From Umbelopsis isabellina (Eukaryota; Mucoromycota; Umbelopsidomycetes; Umbelopsidales; Umbelopsidaceae), in assembly GCA_016758905.1 (NCBI GenBank), contig JAEPQZ010000011.1, positions 1 to 64,000 of the forward strand: 64,000 nucleotides of DNA, read 5' to 3'. The position numbers and the translations under genes are program-made. Below, in pieces: positions 1 through 11,311 of the stretch. How positions within the stretch are numbered: position 1 is the stretch's first letter; each line of letters begins with the position of its first letter. Below the pieces are notes generated by a model, which was not told where the DNA came from, did no database searches, and was given only the letters and a program-made list of their open reading frames with translations.

Positions 1-85
1 GACTCATGTTTTTGCTGGGGGTTCGAACTTATGACCTCGCTTCTCCTCTCCCCTGCCATTATCAACTGAGCCACCCACCCACCCC
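1..85 (-). repeat. tRNA-derived SINE head (partial, cut by window edge)
   Basis: Read on the minus strand, this stretch carries an A-box-like TGGCTCAGTTG (about 62-72) and a B-box-like GTTCGAACC (about 19-28), spaced as in a tRNA gene. The acceptor, D and T stems do not pair properly, so it is not a functional tRNA gene. The layout (internal Pol III promoter, degenerate cloverleaf) is that of the 5' end of a tRNA-derived SINE; the rest would lie to the left of the window. Confidence 0.5.
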
Positions 86-100
86 TGGTGGGAAAGAGGT

Positions 101-300
101 CGGTGCCTATATAAGGATGGTCCCTCTCACTTCATCTGGCACCCGCCCTTCGGACGGCTCTGCCAGTCAGTAACCCCCCCATTCGGTGCCTATATGAAGA
201 TGGCCCTGGTCATCTTCATACAGTTGAACGTCTCCTGTGACGGCTCTGCCGCTTTGGCACCCGCCCTTCGGACGGCTCTGCCAGCCCTTAGCTCTGCCAG
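101..300. repeat. GC-rich imperfect direct repeats
   Basis: Two modules recur. CGGTGCCTATAT(A/G)A(A/G)GATGG is found at 101-120 and 184-203. A 29-base module beginning GGCACCCGCCCTTCGGACGG is found identically at 138-166 and 256-284, with shorter echoes of GACGGCTCTGCC at about 239-250. The second module has a short inverted repeat around TTCG. The block lies against the SINE head and may be part of the same or another repeat family. No coding potential is seen. Confidence 0.6.
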
Positions 301-1871
301 CTTGCTAACACATCTGTATGCTCATCTTTGTTCAGTCCGGAGCACTGAACTATAATTATGTGGTTAATGTTGTTTATGCTCACTCCTTTTTATACATCTT
401 TGGACTCTATGCAGCCTTTAGAGTTAGTTGTTTGATGTCGGTGCTTTACAAGTATTTCAAGATACTCTTTTTGTAGTGGTAACTTCTCTTTTATCAATCA
501 TTTTTGTAAGTGATATTTCGTAACGATATTAAATGCTACCTAGCTTGCACACTCTGAATTTCAAGACGTACATCATATATACTTGAAATTTCGGATTAGA
601 TAGCACTTCACTATATTCTTAGCTTCCACAGCTTTTATGTTTGCTTTGGTTAAAGACAGTCACTCTCGATTTCTTTTCTTTTTTTAACTTTTCGCTTTTA
701 ACAGCATGTGTTTTCGCTGGGTTTTTAAGGCAGCTTCCGTTTCACTTCTCTTACTCACACTTCCTTTTCTACCAGTTACATTTCTAATTTACTCAAGTTC
801 TATCATTGGCTTTAACTATATATTCCATTTGGTTAGTTTGCGGGTTTATATTTTAGATAAATGATTCATACTAAAGCTCTAAAAGTAGAACAAGCCACAC
901 GTATCAGCAGAGCGATTTGGAAGTTTATTCAAGCCGAACAACTCGTAATTGGTATAATTTACACTTTCTATTGTCATCTTACATATTGTAGTACCACAGC
1001 TTCTTCATTCAACATACTGGTCAATTTCTCAGTCGGATAAATATTTATTTTACTAGTTCCATTTTCTGAAATAGCTGTAATACATATTTGACAATAGTTC
1101 ATGATTAATTCTTTTACTCTTACAGCTTTCATAAAATTGATAGTTGATACTTTCTGCTATTTCATTAAATCTGCATTGGGTGAGGGTGGTCGGTGTACCT
1201 TTATTGACTTGCGATGGTATGGATTTTTTGTTGTTCGAGGAATCTCTGTGATGTACGTCTGTGGTCGAATTGGACTCTAGTGAAGCACCCTTTTCTCTAT
1301 ATTTTGACTCATTGATCTCTTACTATATCTATGATTCTACTGAGTCCCCTATTACTAACAAATCTGAAACTCTCTGTCGTTTTGACTCTCGCGCACATGT
1401 CTAATTTCGCTTGTTTCAATGTGTATGACTCCTGTGGAAAGACCTTGGCGGGCACTCTTTCACCTTCTCTTCGGTTTCTTATGTATATAAATCTTTCAAT
1501 ATCGCTGATTGTAAATTCGGGGTGCTTATGCTCAATGTCTGTGACTGCACCTAGACGAACTAACAACGTCACTATGCACCGATCTCTGGTATTGATCTAC
1601 GTCACAAGAAAATTTATCTCAATTCCTCTAATTCCGGGGATATAAGTCGGAACATAATTTTACCTTTTTTTTTTTTTTTTTTTTTTTTTGGCCGGATAAA
1701 TATGTTCAAAGGAACGTCACGTGATGCCTGCGAATCAATCTGCTTTAAACATGGCGATCGAATCGGAAGACAGGGAAGTTAAAGCAATCCTTCTGCTTTA
1801 AAATTGTATAAATAATGGCATAATATGTAAGCAATTCTAGTAAAAAATCATTCAACAGCCACCTATTGATA
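301..1871. other. Intergenic, no recognised gene
   Basis: A+T-rich DNA with only short unrelated open frames; the longest, an 87-codon minus-strand frame at 1309-1572, has no recognisable domain and no ATG in a good position. A run of 25 T lies at 1665-1689. A TATA-like TTGTATAAATAA at about 1803-1814, some 60 bp before the NmrA-like start codon, may be its core promoter. Confidence 0.5.
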
Positions 1872-2919
1872 ATGTCCTTCGCTAACAATCAACCAACTAC
1901 TTTCAACAACTACGTTGAAAAGATTGCTATTGTGGGAGTAAGTACTTCTCAATCATATATCTGTTTCAACTTCATACTTAATAGCGAACTGTTTGTAGGC
2001 AGGCGGTCAATCTGGAAGCCATATTACGGATACGCTACTCAAGACTGGTAAGCACAAAATCACTGCTATCACTCGTGTTGATAGCACCTCGACTTTTCCG
2101 TCCGGAATCGAGATCAAGCGTGTAGACTACGACGATCAGATGTCTCTTGTTGAAGCACTTCAAGGTCAAGAGGTCCTGATCATCACTCTGGGAATATTTG
2201 CAGCACCTGATCAGCAAACAAAGCTTATTCGAGCCGCTGCCGCTGCAAAAGTTCCCTGGGTCATCCCCAACGAGTTTGGCAATGACAATGCCAACCCGGC
2301 ATTGCTCAAGGACATACCTGTCAACGCTGGTAAAACCCAATATAGGGAGGAAATTGAAAGGCTTGGTGTGAGCTCATGGCTAGGTATTTGCTGTAACTTT
2401 TGGTACGACTATAGCCTCAGTCGCGGCAATTTTGCAATTGACATTAAGAACCGCACCGTGACTCTGTGGGACGATGGCAATACTCGCATAAACACCTCCA
2501 CCTTGCCCCAAATTGGCCAAGCAATCGCGAAATTGTTAAGCTTGAAAGTGCTTCCTGACGATAAAGAAGATACTAGTCCATGCCTGAGTAACTACAAGAA
2601 CAAGTTCATCTACATCTCGTCTTTTTGCGTCAGCCAGCGCGAGATGCTGGACTCACTCAAGCGCGTAACAAATACTGCTGAACAAGATTGGAAAGTAACC
2701 TCTCGCCCCGTCCAAGAGGTATACAATGAAGGCTTGGAACTCTTTCAAAAAGGCGACTTCGCAGGCATGATTGGTGTGCTGTATGGCCGTAATTTTTTCA
2801 AGGATAATGCCGGTAATTATGAACTTACCAAAGGTCTTGACAACGAGAAACTGAGCTTGCCCAAAGAAGACCTGGATCAGTACACCAAGCTCGCTGTAGA
2901 AGCTGCAGATAATTTGTAA
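1872..2919 (+). CDS. NmrA-like NAD(P)-binding oxidoreductase
   Basis: Two exons: 1872-1937 and 1999-2919, joined by a GTAAGT...TTTGTAG intron of 61 bp; the joint restores a Rossmann glycine motif IVGAGGQSG at residues 20-28. The protein (about 329 residues) then shows the pattern of atypical short-chain dehydrogenases of the NmrA/isoflavone-reductase-like family: an ITLG segment after the second beta-alpha unit and VPWVIPNEFG where the active-site region normally begins. Members bind NAD(P)H and act as reductases or redox-sensing regulators, so substrate cannot be named. The first ATG at 1872 is preferred since no ATG precedes it in frame. No targeting sequence is evident, which suggests a cytosolic protein. 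Confidence 0.85.
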
Positions 2920-3815
2920 AGCGAATACTTTCTGATTGTGTGCTTTTTGGAGCACTTCTACAGAATTTGTAACTTAATGTGCAAGTTAAAAAAGTGGTGC
3001 AATTATTTGTTGTCGAAGCAACCGAACATTCTTAATAGATCAATGTACATCTTCAGAATGATCACTTGTTGGATAATAAATGACCATTTTTGTGAACCAC
3101 GTATCTAAATAACAAAATTTGTCTTCCCCTACTTCAACAAGTCTGTGGATGACAAGAAATTTCAATGACATGACACAAATGCAATTTCTGGAAGAACACG
3201 CAGTCACCTTTTTTGTTACAATTAAAAGTTGGCCCGTCAAAGAGATGTCCACGTATTAAACAACTTTGAGTCTACTATGGTGTATATTATTCGGATGTTC
3301 ATTCATTTCAAACAACTATACGAGTGAACGACTGCTTGCGCTTAGTTATAACATGAGCCTTGCTCTCAGAATGTGATGTAAACATCAAAATGAGTTTTGA
3401 ATATACACACTTGAGTCAAAGTAGTTGAATCTTAAATGGATGTATGAATTGTCGATAGCACAAATGAATCTCATTAGGTGGATAATCTCCAATATGCTTT
3501 GGGGCTAAGTACACAACCATTTTTTTCATTCATGATTCCAATCGTAAGAAATCACAGATCCAAAAATTCTTGCATTTTTCTTTGGGCAGCTGTGATGTAT
3601 TCTCCTCTTTCATTAATAATGGCTAAGTTAACATGGGTTACCACATGTCTCTTTGAGTCTTTACTTGAATAAGCATCTAGCAATAGTCAGCTTTGTGATG
3701 TATAATTTAAGATGATAAGGATACAGATCAGACTTACTTAATAAGAAATTTGTTTGTCAATCACAAATTTTGCGGCCTGGTCAAGCATACAATCTCTTCA
3801 TTAATCAGTTTTTAG
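2920..3815. other. Intergenic, nothing recognised
   Basis: Spacer between the 3' ends of two convergent genes. It holds only short chance frames and A+T-rich sequence. A minus-strand AATAAA-type signal for the downstream gene is not clear. Confidence 0.5.
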
Positions 3816-5151
3816 TTAGGCATGATAACAACAGTGCATTTTGAATGATTGATAAATGGTAGCAGCATTTCCCATTTGCTTCAATGCTGCTATAATGTAC
3901 GTTATAAATGACCGAAAAGCACCATGTAAAAGTGCATAATCTTCGTTATCACGGCTAGAACTTGCAAATCGGCGTCGTTCATGCTCTTCCCAGCAACATT
4001 CGACCTGTAGATTTAGAGCTTCATTCTACGAAGGCACAACCGCAGAATTGTTAGTGTTTATGTTTTATAGACCCTGACATTGTTCTCCATCAACACGCAA
4101 GCGCTCAGATGAGACCTAGACCTGTCTCCTTGACTGGTCTTGGAAATTGAAAAAACTATTTCCAAATCTGTACCTGTGCATGGTCCTGATATCGAAACAA
4201 TTGTCATCCTACATGACTTCTTTCGAGAAATCATCTTGATTCTTTTCGCTTTAATATGTACCAATAATCACAGCCTCAGTACTGGTAGGTGAGCAAAGGT
4301 GAATATATCGATGACTGGTGGATTCAAAGATGAAATATCTTAAATTGGAATTGATTGTATCCCGAATGAAGATATAATATGAGAGTCATAATGTACCGGA
4401 CCAAGGTTATAAGACGCTAAGCAAATTCGCACTTGTTATTCCCGAAATTTATAGTCTGCCCTCTTTAGCACTTCGTTAAACTCAAGGGCTAATTTTAAGT
4501 AGTGGATGAACATACCAATCAATAAAAGCTTGTGCTTGGCTTTATGTGACTCCAGAACTCAGGATTTTAGTATCGCCATCTGCAAGAGCTAGAATTCCCC
4601 ATCTATCTAAGATCTTCTTTAGGTCATTGACTTCAAATGGAACAAATTCAACTCTTGATGGCTGCCCTCCCAAGAATATGATTTGAATAAAGTTACATAT
4701 ATCTTCTCCTGACTTGTTGTATTACAATAGCAAGGATATTTTAGTTCCGATACCTGTTCCTTTTTTTGTGCTTTCCATGTCAGCTTCATTCTGCGGGTTG
4801 AAAGGTAAGTCTGGCTGGCGCTTTCCTCACAAACATGTTCACAGCTCTGTCGACAAAATTTCCGCACTACTGTAAGTTGTTTGAATTTTCTATCGTTTAT
4901 ATTTATACCTTCTCTGTTAGAGATCCATCTTTATTACTGAAACTTTGCGAAATAAAGAAGATAATAACAGCATCATAGGTTCCTGTTCGTTTAATTGAAA
5001 AAGTAGGAATAGCAATTTCAGAATCAATTCAACTTACACAGGATGGATGCACAAATGAAGTCTGCAGAGAATTGCTCCTGTCCGGTAAGGATAGTGAAAA
5101 TATGTTGGTTTCCAAGTTTTAACAAAGACTGGAAGTTTTACCTTCTTCCAT
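3816..5151 (-). CDS. Hypothetical multi-exon protein
   Basis: I do not recognise this protein. Minus-strand exons are supported by open stretches with good splice sites. Start ATG at 5151 reads MEEG and joins ILCRLHLCIHPVNKDG, later a segment ending in EDICNFIQIIFLGGQPSRVE and FVPFEVNDLKKILDRWGILA, then helical VLESHKAKHKLLLIGMFIHY. The C-terminus runs through EEHERRRFASSRDNEDYALL and ends CCYHA with stop at 3816. Introns look very short, including one of 40 bp (GTGAGG...CGCAG) and one with a CTAAC branch point before the last exon. The central joints, near 4200-4560, are uncertain and some exons there may be wrong. The mix of predicted helices and strands without membrane segments suggests a soluble protein. 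Confidence 0.4.
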
Positions 5152-5833
5152 CGTTTAAGGATACAACTTCGTTCGGCTCCTGCTTTTTAATATGATAAAA
5201 ATCAGTGGGATTGCGAAAAGTATGAGATAAATAAATGAATCAATATGTTGGAGTCAAAATCGGCTGTATTGTTATTGGTCTTTTACATGCGTGTATATCT
5301 ATTGCGCCGACTTTACAAGTCGCAATATGATATCCATTCAAGCGATGTCGGTCAGAATTCGTCACATTATGACTATAAGTTTGATCAACGAAGATAATAA
5401 ATGTATTGTCTATACTTACATCAGCTTCATTTTCACACTTACTTTTTCAGATCTTCGGTTTTAGGCTTTTATACCATTGTGGTAAACTCTAAAAAATTGT
5501 ACCGCAGCACATTATCTTTCTTCAGAATTGAGCAGTACAAAGAAAAAAATAAGTGGATGCCGCAGTTCCTCACTCTGTTATGGTATTTCATTAACCGTAA
5601 ACAACATGCCGCAGCAGCAAAAAATCCATTTTCCAGATGTTCTCTAAACAACATTTTCAGTTTTGAAATCGAACTTTATTCCAAAGCAATCTTCTTTTTG
5701 TTAGTTCAGTCCTTCGAACTGGAAGAACATTAGCCTGTTTGTGCTGTAATCATTTTCCCTTTTATTTGCAAAATTTCCAAATAATAATGTTGAAAACTAT
5801 TTATTACTGAAGCTAACTATCATATATTATCAA
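5152..5833. other. Intergenic, nothing recognised
   Basis: Open frames on both strands near 5400-5730 (110 and 61 codons) overlap each other and show no domain. They look like chance frames in A+T-rich DNA. Confidence 0.4.
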
Positions 5834-8018
5834 TCATTGGTGGAGCCTGTTAAAGGCGGGTGGTAGGAGAACTCCGGGGACAAAGTTGGTTATATTTTGC
5901 AGTTGGAGGCGATATCGACGGTAAAGGTTGTTGAACAAATCGGTAGCAAGTAGCTTCTCTGCAATGTCCGCGTAGCCCGACTTGGGCACAGACACTACGG
6001 CAGGACTAGCAGCAGTAGAATTAGAAGCAGCATACGAAGTTTGCTGAGGTAGATGTTGGTCGTTCCGCCAGCGAGGATGAAAAGCTACAATTTTGATTTT
6101 TGTTGTTGTTGTTTTTTTTTTTTTTTCGTTAATATTTTTGTGATTGACGTTATTTGTATTTACTTGAGTGTCTTCAGCGTTTGTGGTTTTTTTTGCTGTT
6201 ATTTTTTTTTTTACAACCGATCAATTTTCTTTTACAAAATACATCATTCGCAACAGTAGGGAAAGTTTGACTGAGTAAGGTATTGGTATATGTAGCAGCA
6301 TATATGCCGTTTTTGAATCTACTAATGAGTGATAACGATCTATAGGAGTATCCAAAGTAATAGGTCCAGCGAAATTTGAGAGCTTGAGATTGATAAGAAT
6401 ACAGTGTGAGGGTATTTAAACAAATTGGGTGTCACAGATCTTTTAAAGTTTATCCAAACTTTGTGATTCGAATGGTCATCGATTATCATAGTGTCGTCGT
6501 CGTCGTTCTGAATAGTTATAAGGTTGATATGAGAAGCATCTGATTACTTTGGAGAAGGCGAAGCATGTATTCATATTTTTAGATTTATTTAAAAGATTTT
6601 GCTGAAGTTGAGCCATGGAGTCTTGGAGTTTAACCATTTGAAGAATCTGATTTCTTTGTTTGTTCTTCGTTAGTGAATTGCATGACTTGGAAGCTTTTGC
6701 ATCAAGTCAGCGTTTTGCATCCGAAATTCAATTTTTTGTTTCTGAAGTAACAATAAGTCAGGGCTGAACGTGACGTCTGATGATGGCAATCAAGTTTCTA
6801 TCGTTCTTTTGGCTAACAGATTTGGTATTTCCTTGCGCAGGTTTGACGTTGTCTCGAATGTCTGAGGGGAGTGCGTTCCATTCGTATTAAGAGTGGACTG
6901 GTAGCTCATGTAATGCAGGCTGGGATACTGCCATGCCATGGTCTTGCTCGAAGGGTTCGAAGCTTGGATGATGCCCAGAAAGAAGTTGTTATAATTATCT
7001 TTTGTTTCGCGAAATTTCCAGATAACAACAATAAGTTCTTGTAAGAAGTATAAAAAATAAGTGATATGTATGTAATTCTCCTCAATCATTTCTTGAGCCG
7101 CTATTTTGAGAAGGGCCTGGGTATTCCATGTCATGATTGACAGATACTGGAGTAGTCGACAGAACAGTCAAATACCGAGCTGCGTGATCTTCGTAGCCCG
7201 TATCACTTCTACTTTGCCTTAAAAATTGCAACAGTTCTTCAAAGAGTTTTGCAACTCGTCGTCGAGCCATGGTGATGTTGAGCAGCACTCTCCTTTCTGC
7301 ACCTAAATAGCATGCACAACAATCTTGCGAAAAGCTTGGCATATTTCATCTCAGAGCTATCTTCACCGGTATTGTGTTTACCCAAATCACCGTTGTAACT
7401 TTCTGAAATCCGTTCGAATGAGTGAGTTTCGTGCAAGACACTGTTGTAAGCCCAACGAAGTTGACGAATCCATTTATGCCATTCTTGTTCATCTTCGCAA
7501 TAGCTTGCTATCGCTTTCCTCAACATATATTTCTTGAAGCTGTTTGGAGACATGCTTGTCAGCTGCCTTTCATTTAAAGCTGTGTTACGTTCGATAATTC
7601 TCACACTTTCAATTCTGTGAGGTTTTTCGAAGGTAGGCGAAGCTCCTCTTTTAGATGGTGCAATAGAGGTAACTAGAGATTTTACTTTGCTGCCATTATT
7701 GAACAGGTTGGTTACAGCATTTTCAAGGAGACGATCTTATTCAGAAGCGATTTGCTGGTTTCTTGCTCGAGCCGGGCGTTAAGAAAATCGTTTCGTGAAC
7801 GAAGGATACGCTCGCTTCTTTGGACGGTTGCCATCAGCTCCGCCGACGGTTTTGGTTTGACATAGTCATAAGATCTCAAATGTAAAGCCAATTGGATCTC
7901 CTGGGGTAGCTGTCACCTTGCTCGATGGCTCTTGGAAGCTGGTGATATTGATTGACTCCAGTTCACAACAGCATGATGTCAAAGGTTCAGGTTCAAGTTT
8001 TATGCAGCGAGTTTCCAT
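5834..8018 (-). CDS. Hypothetical multi-exon coiled-coil protein
   Basis: Not recognised by family, but clearly coding in pieces on the minus strand. In order: EIQLALHLRSYDYVKPKPSA and VQRSERILRSRNDFLNARLE (about 7750-7900), NSFKKYMLRKAIASYCEDEQ with EWHKWIRQLRWAYNSVLHET (7400-7560), then across an intron LLNITMARRRVAKLFEELLQ (7230-7300), a Ser/Thr-rich stretch (6790-6960), a Q-rich coiled coil LQDSMAQLQQNLLNKSKNM (about 6600), and a C-terminus rich in A/S with GYADIAEKLLATDLFNNLYR ending at 5834. The first exon may be METRCIKLEPEP at 8018, but its joint to the next exon was not resolved. A low-complexity stretch near 6090-6220 is probably intron. Confidence 0.45.
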
Positions 8019-9015
8019 GTCAGCGGTATTGCTGCAAACAGGGACGACACAGTTAACTTCGAACGATTGATTTGAAACTTTGTGGTAGAGGCGCTAAGCT
8101 CCCTTCTAATACTCAATATATAATAAATTATTGTCCTTCTACTGGCAAAGACGCTGTTTCAGCATATTCCCAAGTCTTCATAAAGAACAAGTCACATGGA
8201 AGCTGACGGACCCAAAGACTACTGTGGCTTGAAAAGATACAGCAAATACTCTTCCACAATGCTTGCGAACATTAACAGACAACCATATTAAAATTTTACG
8301 GCAACAACATTATGTTTACTAGCGTTCCGACCATGCATTGTTAAATTGCCTACCGTATCTTATCTATTAGAAGATTTCTCATATCATCAGAACTCGAGTA
8401 GCATATTGAGTTCAGGTGCTATTTCTCCATCATCTCTTTGGTTAACTAGGCAGTCTCTTGAATAATAGCTAGTATGCTATAACTTTTGCGTCCATTATAC
8501 AGAAAAACCGGTAAATACATTAATCGTGTCTAGTATGTCTATATCTTCAGCTCATTCGGAACATTAAGGTCATTTGCTAGATTGTTTTGCTTTAGCGCCT
8601 TTAACTTGCAAGATAATTTGCAGGGTTATCTACTACACTCATTTTAGCTGCCAGCAAATTGTAACCAGCCATAATAACTTTGCTAAAATACATTCAACAC
8701 AGAGCTGCATCAGCTTCATGTCGATTGCACATATGCCGGGTCGCCAAGGTGTGGTCGAATTCCGTGCAAAATTGAATTGAAGACCGTCCTATCTCAATAT
8801 TCCATAGTCGAAAAACTATGCTCTGCAATAATGGAAGCCGCTGTCTTTATTGAGACTTTAAAAGCGAAAAGAAGAGGCGAGGTTATTCCATTCCTAAACT
8901 ATTCACTGGGTTATTCAACCAGAGCTCTACCGAAATGTGCTTGTGGCTTTCTGATTCTTTTTGTTCAGCAGAGGCGAAGCTTATTGTGATTAATCGTGGG
9001 AGAGTTGATCACGCC
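8019..9015. other. Intergenic, nothing recognised
   Basis: Presumed promoter of the upstream minus-strand gene plus the 3' flank of the small secreted protein gene. Short plus-strand frames at 8574-8989 show no domain. Confidence 0.4.
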
Positions 9016-9174
9016 TCAACGAGCACAGCATGTCCAGCAATTTCCTACTTTCTTTTGCAGTAATCCTTGCGGGCAAGCTCGTTTGGAGGGTCGGCAGATG
9101 CCCACACAGCCTGTTTGCGCAGCAACAACTTGCGCAGCGACTAACAGTCCAGTTATTATAGTGGCTATCTTCAT
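9016..9174 (-). CDS. Small secreted six-cysteine protein (52 aa)
   Basis: A complete intronless frame of 52 codons on the minus strand. Residues 1-20 form a textbook signal peptide: Lys2, a hydrophobic core ATIITGLLVAA, and a small-residue VVAA site. The predicted mature peptide, about 33 residues, begins QTGC and holds six cysteines at positions 23, 27, 34, 46, 49 and 50 (spacing C-3-C-6-C-11-C-2-C-C), with several Lys/Arg. Such tiny, basic, disulfide-rich secreted peptides in fungi are usually antimicrobial peptides or effector-like proteins; I infer secretion, not a function. I recognise no named family. The gene stands alone in a spacer of about 2 kb. Confidence 0.65.
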   Translation of the reverse strand: MKIATIITGLLVAAQVVAAQTGCVGICRPSKRACPQGLLQKKVGNCWTCCAR

Positions 9175-10116
9175 GTGTTTTGACAAAACACTGGTGGGAT
9201 TAGAGTAAGATCAAAGAATAAAAGTCTAAAGACCCTGTGTACCTGAGCTGTTATATATCTGCGAATTTCCTTCCAATTTTCCGAACAGCGTCCAGCAATT
9301 GCGCTCGGCATTCCTTATATGGGCCAATGTCGCACGATAGTCTAGGTATTGAAACATTGGATAGTTACTTGCATGATCACTTTTGGATCCTTTATTTTTA
9401 TTTAATGAGCACATACAATAAATGCATGGTATCTACTGTCTTTATGGCTTATACTATGATTCAGGACAACGTATACATGTGCTCGTTGAATAAAGACAAT
9501 TTTATGTTGAAATTTTCCGCCTTAAGGGGGCAATTGTCCGTGAAATCCAGCAAATTGCTATGCTGTACCGAATCTCAAAAGATTGCCCTTTCCTTGCGTC
9601 AGCAACCAATAGGAGTACTCAAAGTGCGTGTGATTGACACTAAAGGAAACACATAATCTCAATTGAAGTAAGCAAAGCGTTACTAAATAGCAATCCAGGC
9701 ATTCTCTTTCATGTCATTAGCGAACCGTAATGATAATAAGGCTCAAATATAAAAGTTCCTGCGAACGGAAACAACAGATAGTAGCTTCAGTATATCAACT
9801 AGATTAAATCAATTGATATTGTTCCTTATTTATCTCCTGCACCACAATGTCTGCCTTAGGATAAGGGCCAGAGCTTTAATTCTTATAATATAAAGATCAA
9901 AGTTGAAGAAAATAAAAAGAACTTGACATAATGCTCTAAATAGTCAGAAGATTAATGTCCCAAAGGCAACCATTCCAATTTTGAAGCGAAGGAGCAACGC
10001 TTTCACGGCTTGTTAAAATTTGATGTTAGTTATCACCTCAAAGCCAAACGGTAAAAAAATTCTGATCTGTATATAATCTGATTTCAATTTTTATTGTGTG
10101 GTTCGATATTCATGTT
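9175..10116. other. Intergenic, nothing firmly coding
   Basis: A 139-codon plus-strand frame at 9237-9656 and overlapping minus-strand frames show no domain. A minus-strand stretch near 9270-9345 could read as the end of a CHCH-like helix but lacks the expected cysteine spacing. Confidence 0.4.
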
Positions 10117-10615
10117 CTATTGTCTAGCATCCTCGGGCACAACAACAACAGAAGGTCGAGTATAATATTTAGTGTTGTTGTAGACAGATTCTCCGACTTT
10201 CCAGTCCTTGACATCTTTCATAATCTCGGCTTCACGAGCGAGCGCTGCTTGTTGTCTTCGATGGTTGTCTCGGTCTGATTCAGCTGTAAGCAAAGGTATC
10301 AAGTGGATTCTTGACCAGATATTTTCGCGCTTAAGCTCTCTAAATAACCAGTAAAAGTTGTATTAGATCGACAGTTCCATAATACATCAAACGATTCATC
10401 ATATATAACGAAAAAGCTAACACAAATGCAATTTGCCGTCATTACCTTCTCTCCAAATTGCCTTGGGCAACTCTATAAAATCCAAAGCCGCAAACGGCAG
10501 TCAATCCAGCAAAGATGACCAAGCCAGATGGGCCACGCTTTGGCAGATATCGTCGATACTTGACTTCTGAGTATCCACCAGGAGGAGGGAGATCCTGTGT
10601 CGCTTGTGTTGACAT
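10117..10615 (-). CDS. NDUFA13: NADH dehydrogenase (complex I) subunit NDUFA13/GRIM-19
   Basis: Two exons, 10446-10615 and 10117-10339, give a protein of about 130 residues, close to the family's usual length. The N-terminus has the family pattern DLPPPGGYSEVKYRRYLPKR, followed by a single membrane segment GLVIFAGLTAVCGFGFYRVA (residues 31-50) and a charged helix with ERRELKRENIWSRIHLIPLL after the splice joint. This accessory subunit spans the inner mitochondrial membrane at the heel of complex I and is needed for assembly. The start at 10615 fits since the conserved region begins eight residues later. It is divergently arranged with the CENP-W gene, 138 bp apart. Confidence 0.93.
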
Positions 10616-10753
10616 TTGGTGATGGCGAAACGACTGTACCTTCTCCCAAAATTGTTGTATATGGCTACCAGCGAAAGTGATGACATCACGAGATGTAAAT
10701 CACGTGACAATTTCCTATTTCAATCACCGGCATGGTCCTCGCGTTTGCTATGC
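10616..10753. promoter_or_regulatory. Bidirectional promoter, NDUFA13 / CENP-W
   Basis: Only 138 bp separate two divergent start codons, so both core promoters and leaders must fit here. It includes CATCACGAGATGTAAATCAC followed by GTGACAATTT; no TATA box is obvious on either strand. Confidence 0.55.
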
Positions 10754-11106
10754 ATGGCTCGATTATACTCACGAACGACTGTAAAGAAGATAGTTAAAGC
10801 GCATAATCCGCGATCATCACTGAGCAAAAATGTTGACGTTATGGTATGCGAAATAGAAGTATACTGACTACTGCTTTCAGTGTACTGATTCCTAATTGGT
10901 AGATCTATTTGGACTATCTGTTATTCTTACAAAGGCTTGCGCGCGAAGCTGATGCCGAATTGTTACAAACAAAGGGCACAATGTTACAAGCTCATCACCT
11001 TCAAAAAGTAGTGGAGGTAATGATTTCAATTGATAATTTTTCTTTCATAGATGTTTACTAATAATTTCTATCAAAACAGCAAACTCTCCAACAATTCCGA
11101 GGATGA
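10754..11106 (+). CDS. CENPW: Kinetochore histone-fold protein CENP-W
   Basis: Three exons, 10754-10843, 10903-11016 and 11080-11106, give 76 residues. The sequence runs MARLYSRTTVKKIVKAHNPR, then after the first splice IYLDYLLFLQRLAREADAEL, and ends HHLQKVVEQTLQQFRG. This matches the three-helix histone fold of CENP-W, including the long alpha-2 helix YLLFLQRLAREA and a C-terminal QQFRG like the vertebrate KSRG end. CENP-W pairs with CENP-T and binds DNA in the inner kinetochore. The first in-frame ATG that gives a normal N-terminus was chosen. The first acceptor TTGGTAG is used since the nearer TTTCAG would bring a stop codon into frame. Confidence 0.85.
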
Positions 11107-11311
11107 ATATCCGTAACTGTATATATATATAGGGAAAGAACGTTCCTAGTTTAGCTCAAGTATAAAGAACGCATTTGATATTTAGGGGTAAAAAAATATT
11201 ATCAGACAGTGTGTCTTTGTATAAGATATTTGGTGGTTGCCACTTGCAACATAATGGTGTAGGGTTTTTACAATGGTCATACATACATCTGGTATAGTTA
11301 TCGGCAAAAAA

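Noticed and set aside
1309-1572. 87-codon minus-strand frame with plausible composition
   Set aside because: Its first residue is not an ATG, no domain is recognisable, and it overlaps a plus-strand frame of similar length.
5401-5733. 110-codon plus-strand frame
   Set aside because: Very rich in F/Y/H/L as expected of A+T-rich noncoding DNA, no domain, overlapped by an opposing frame.
9270-9345. Possible end of a CHCH (twin Cx9C) mitochondrial protein on the minus strand
   Set aside because: The cysteine spacing is CX7C, no first CX9C helix was found upstream, and the only possible intron would be 27 bp.
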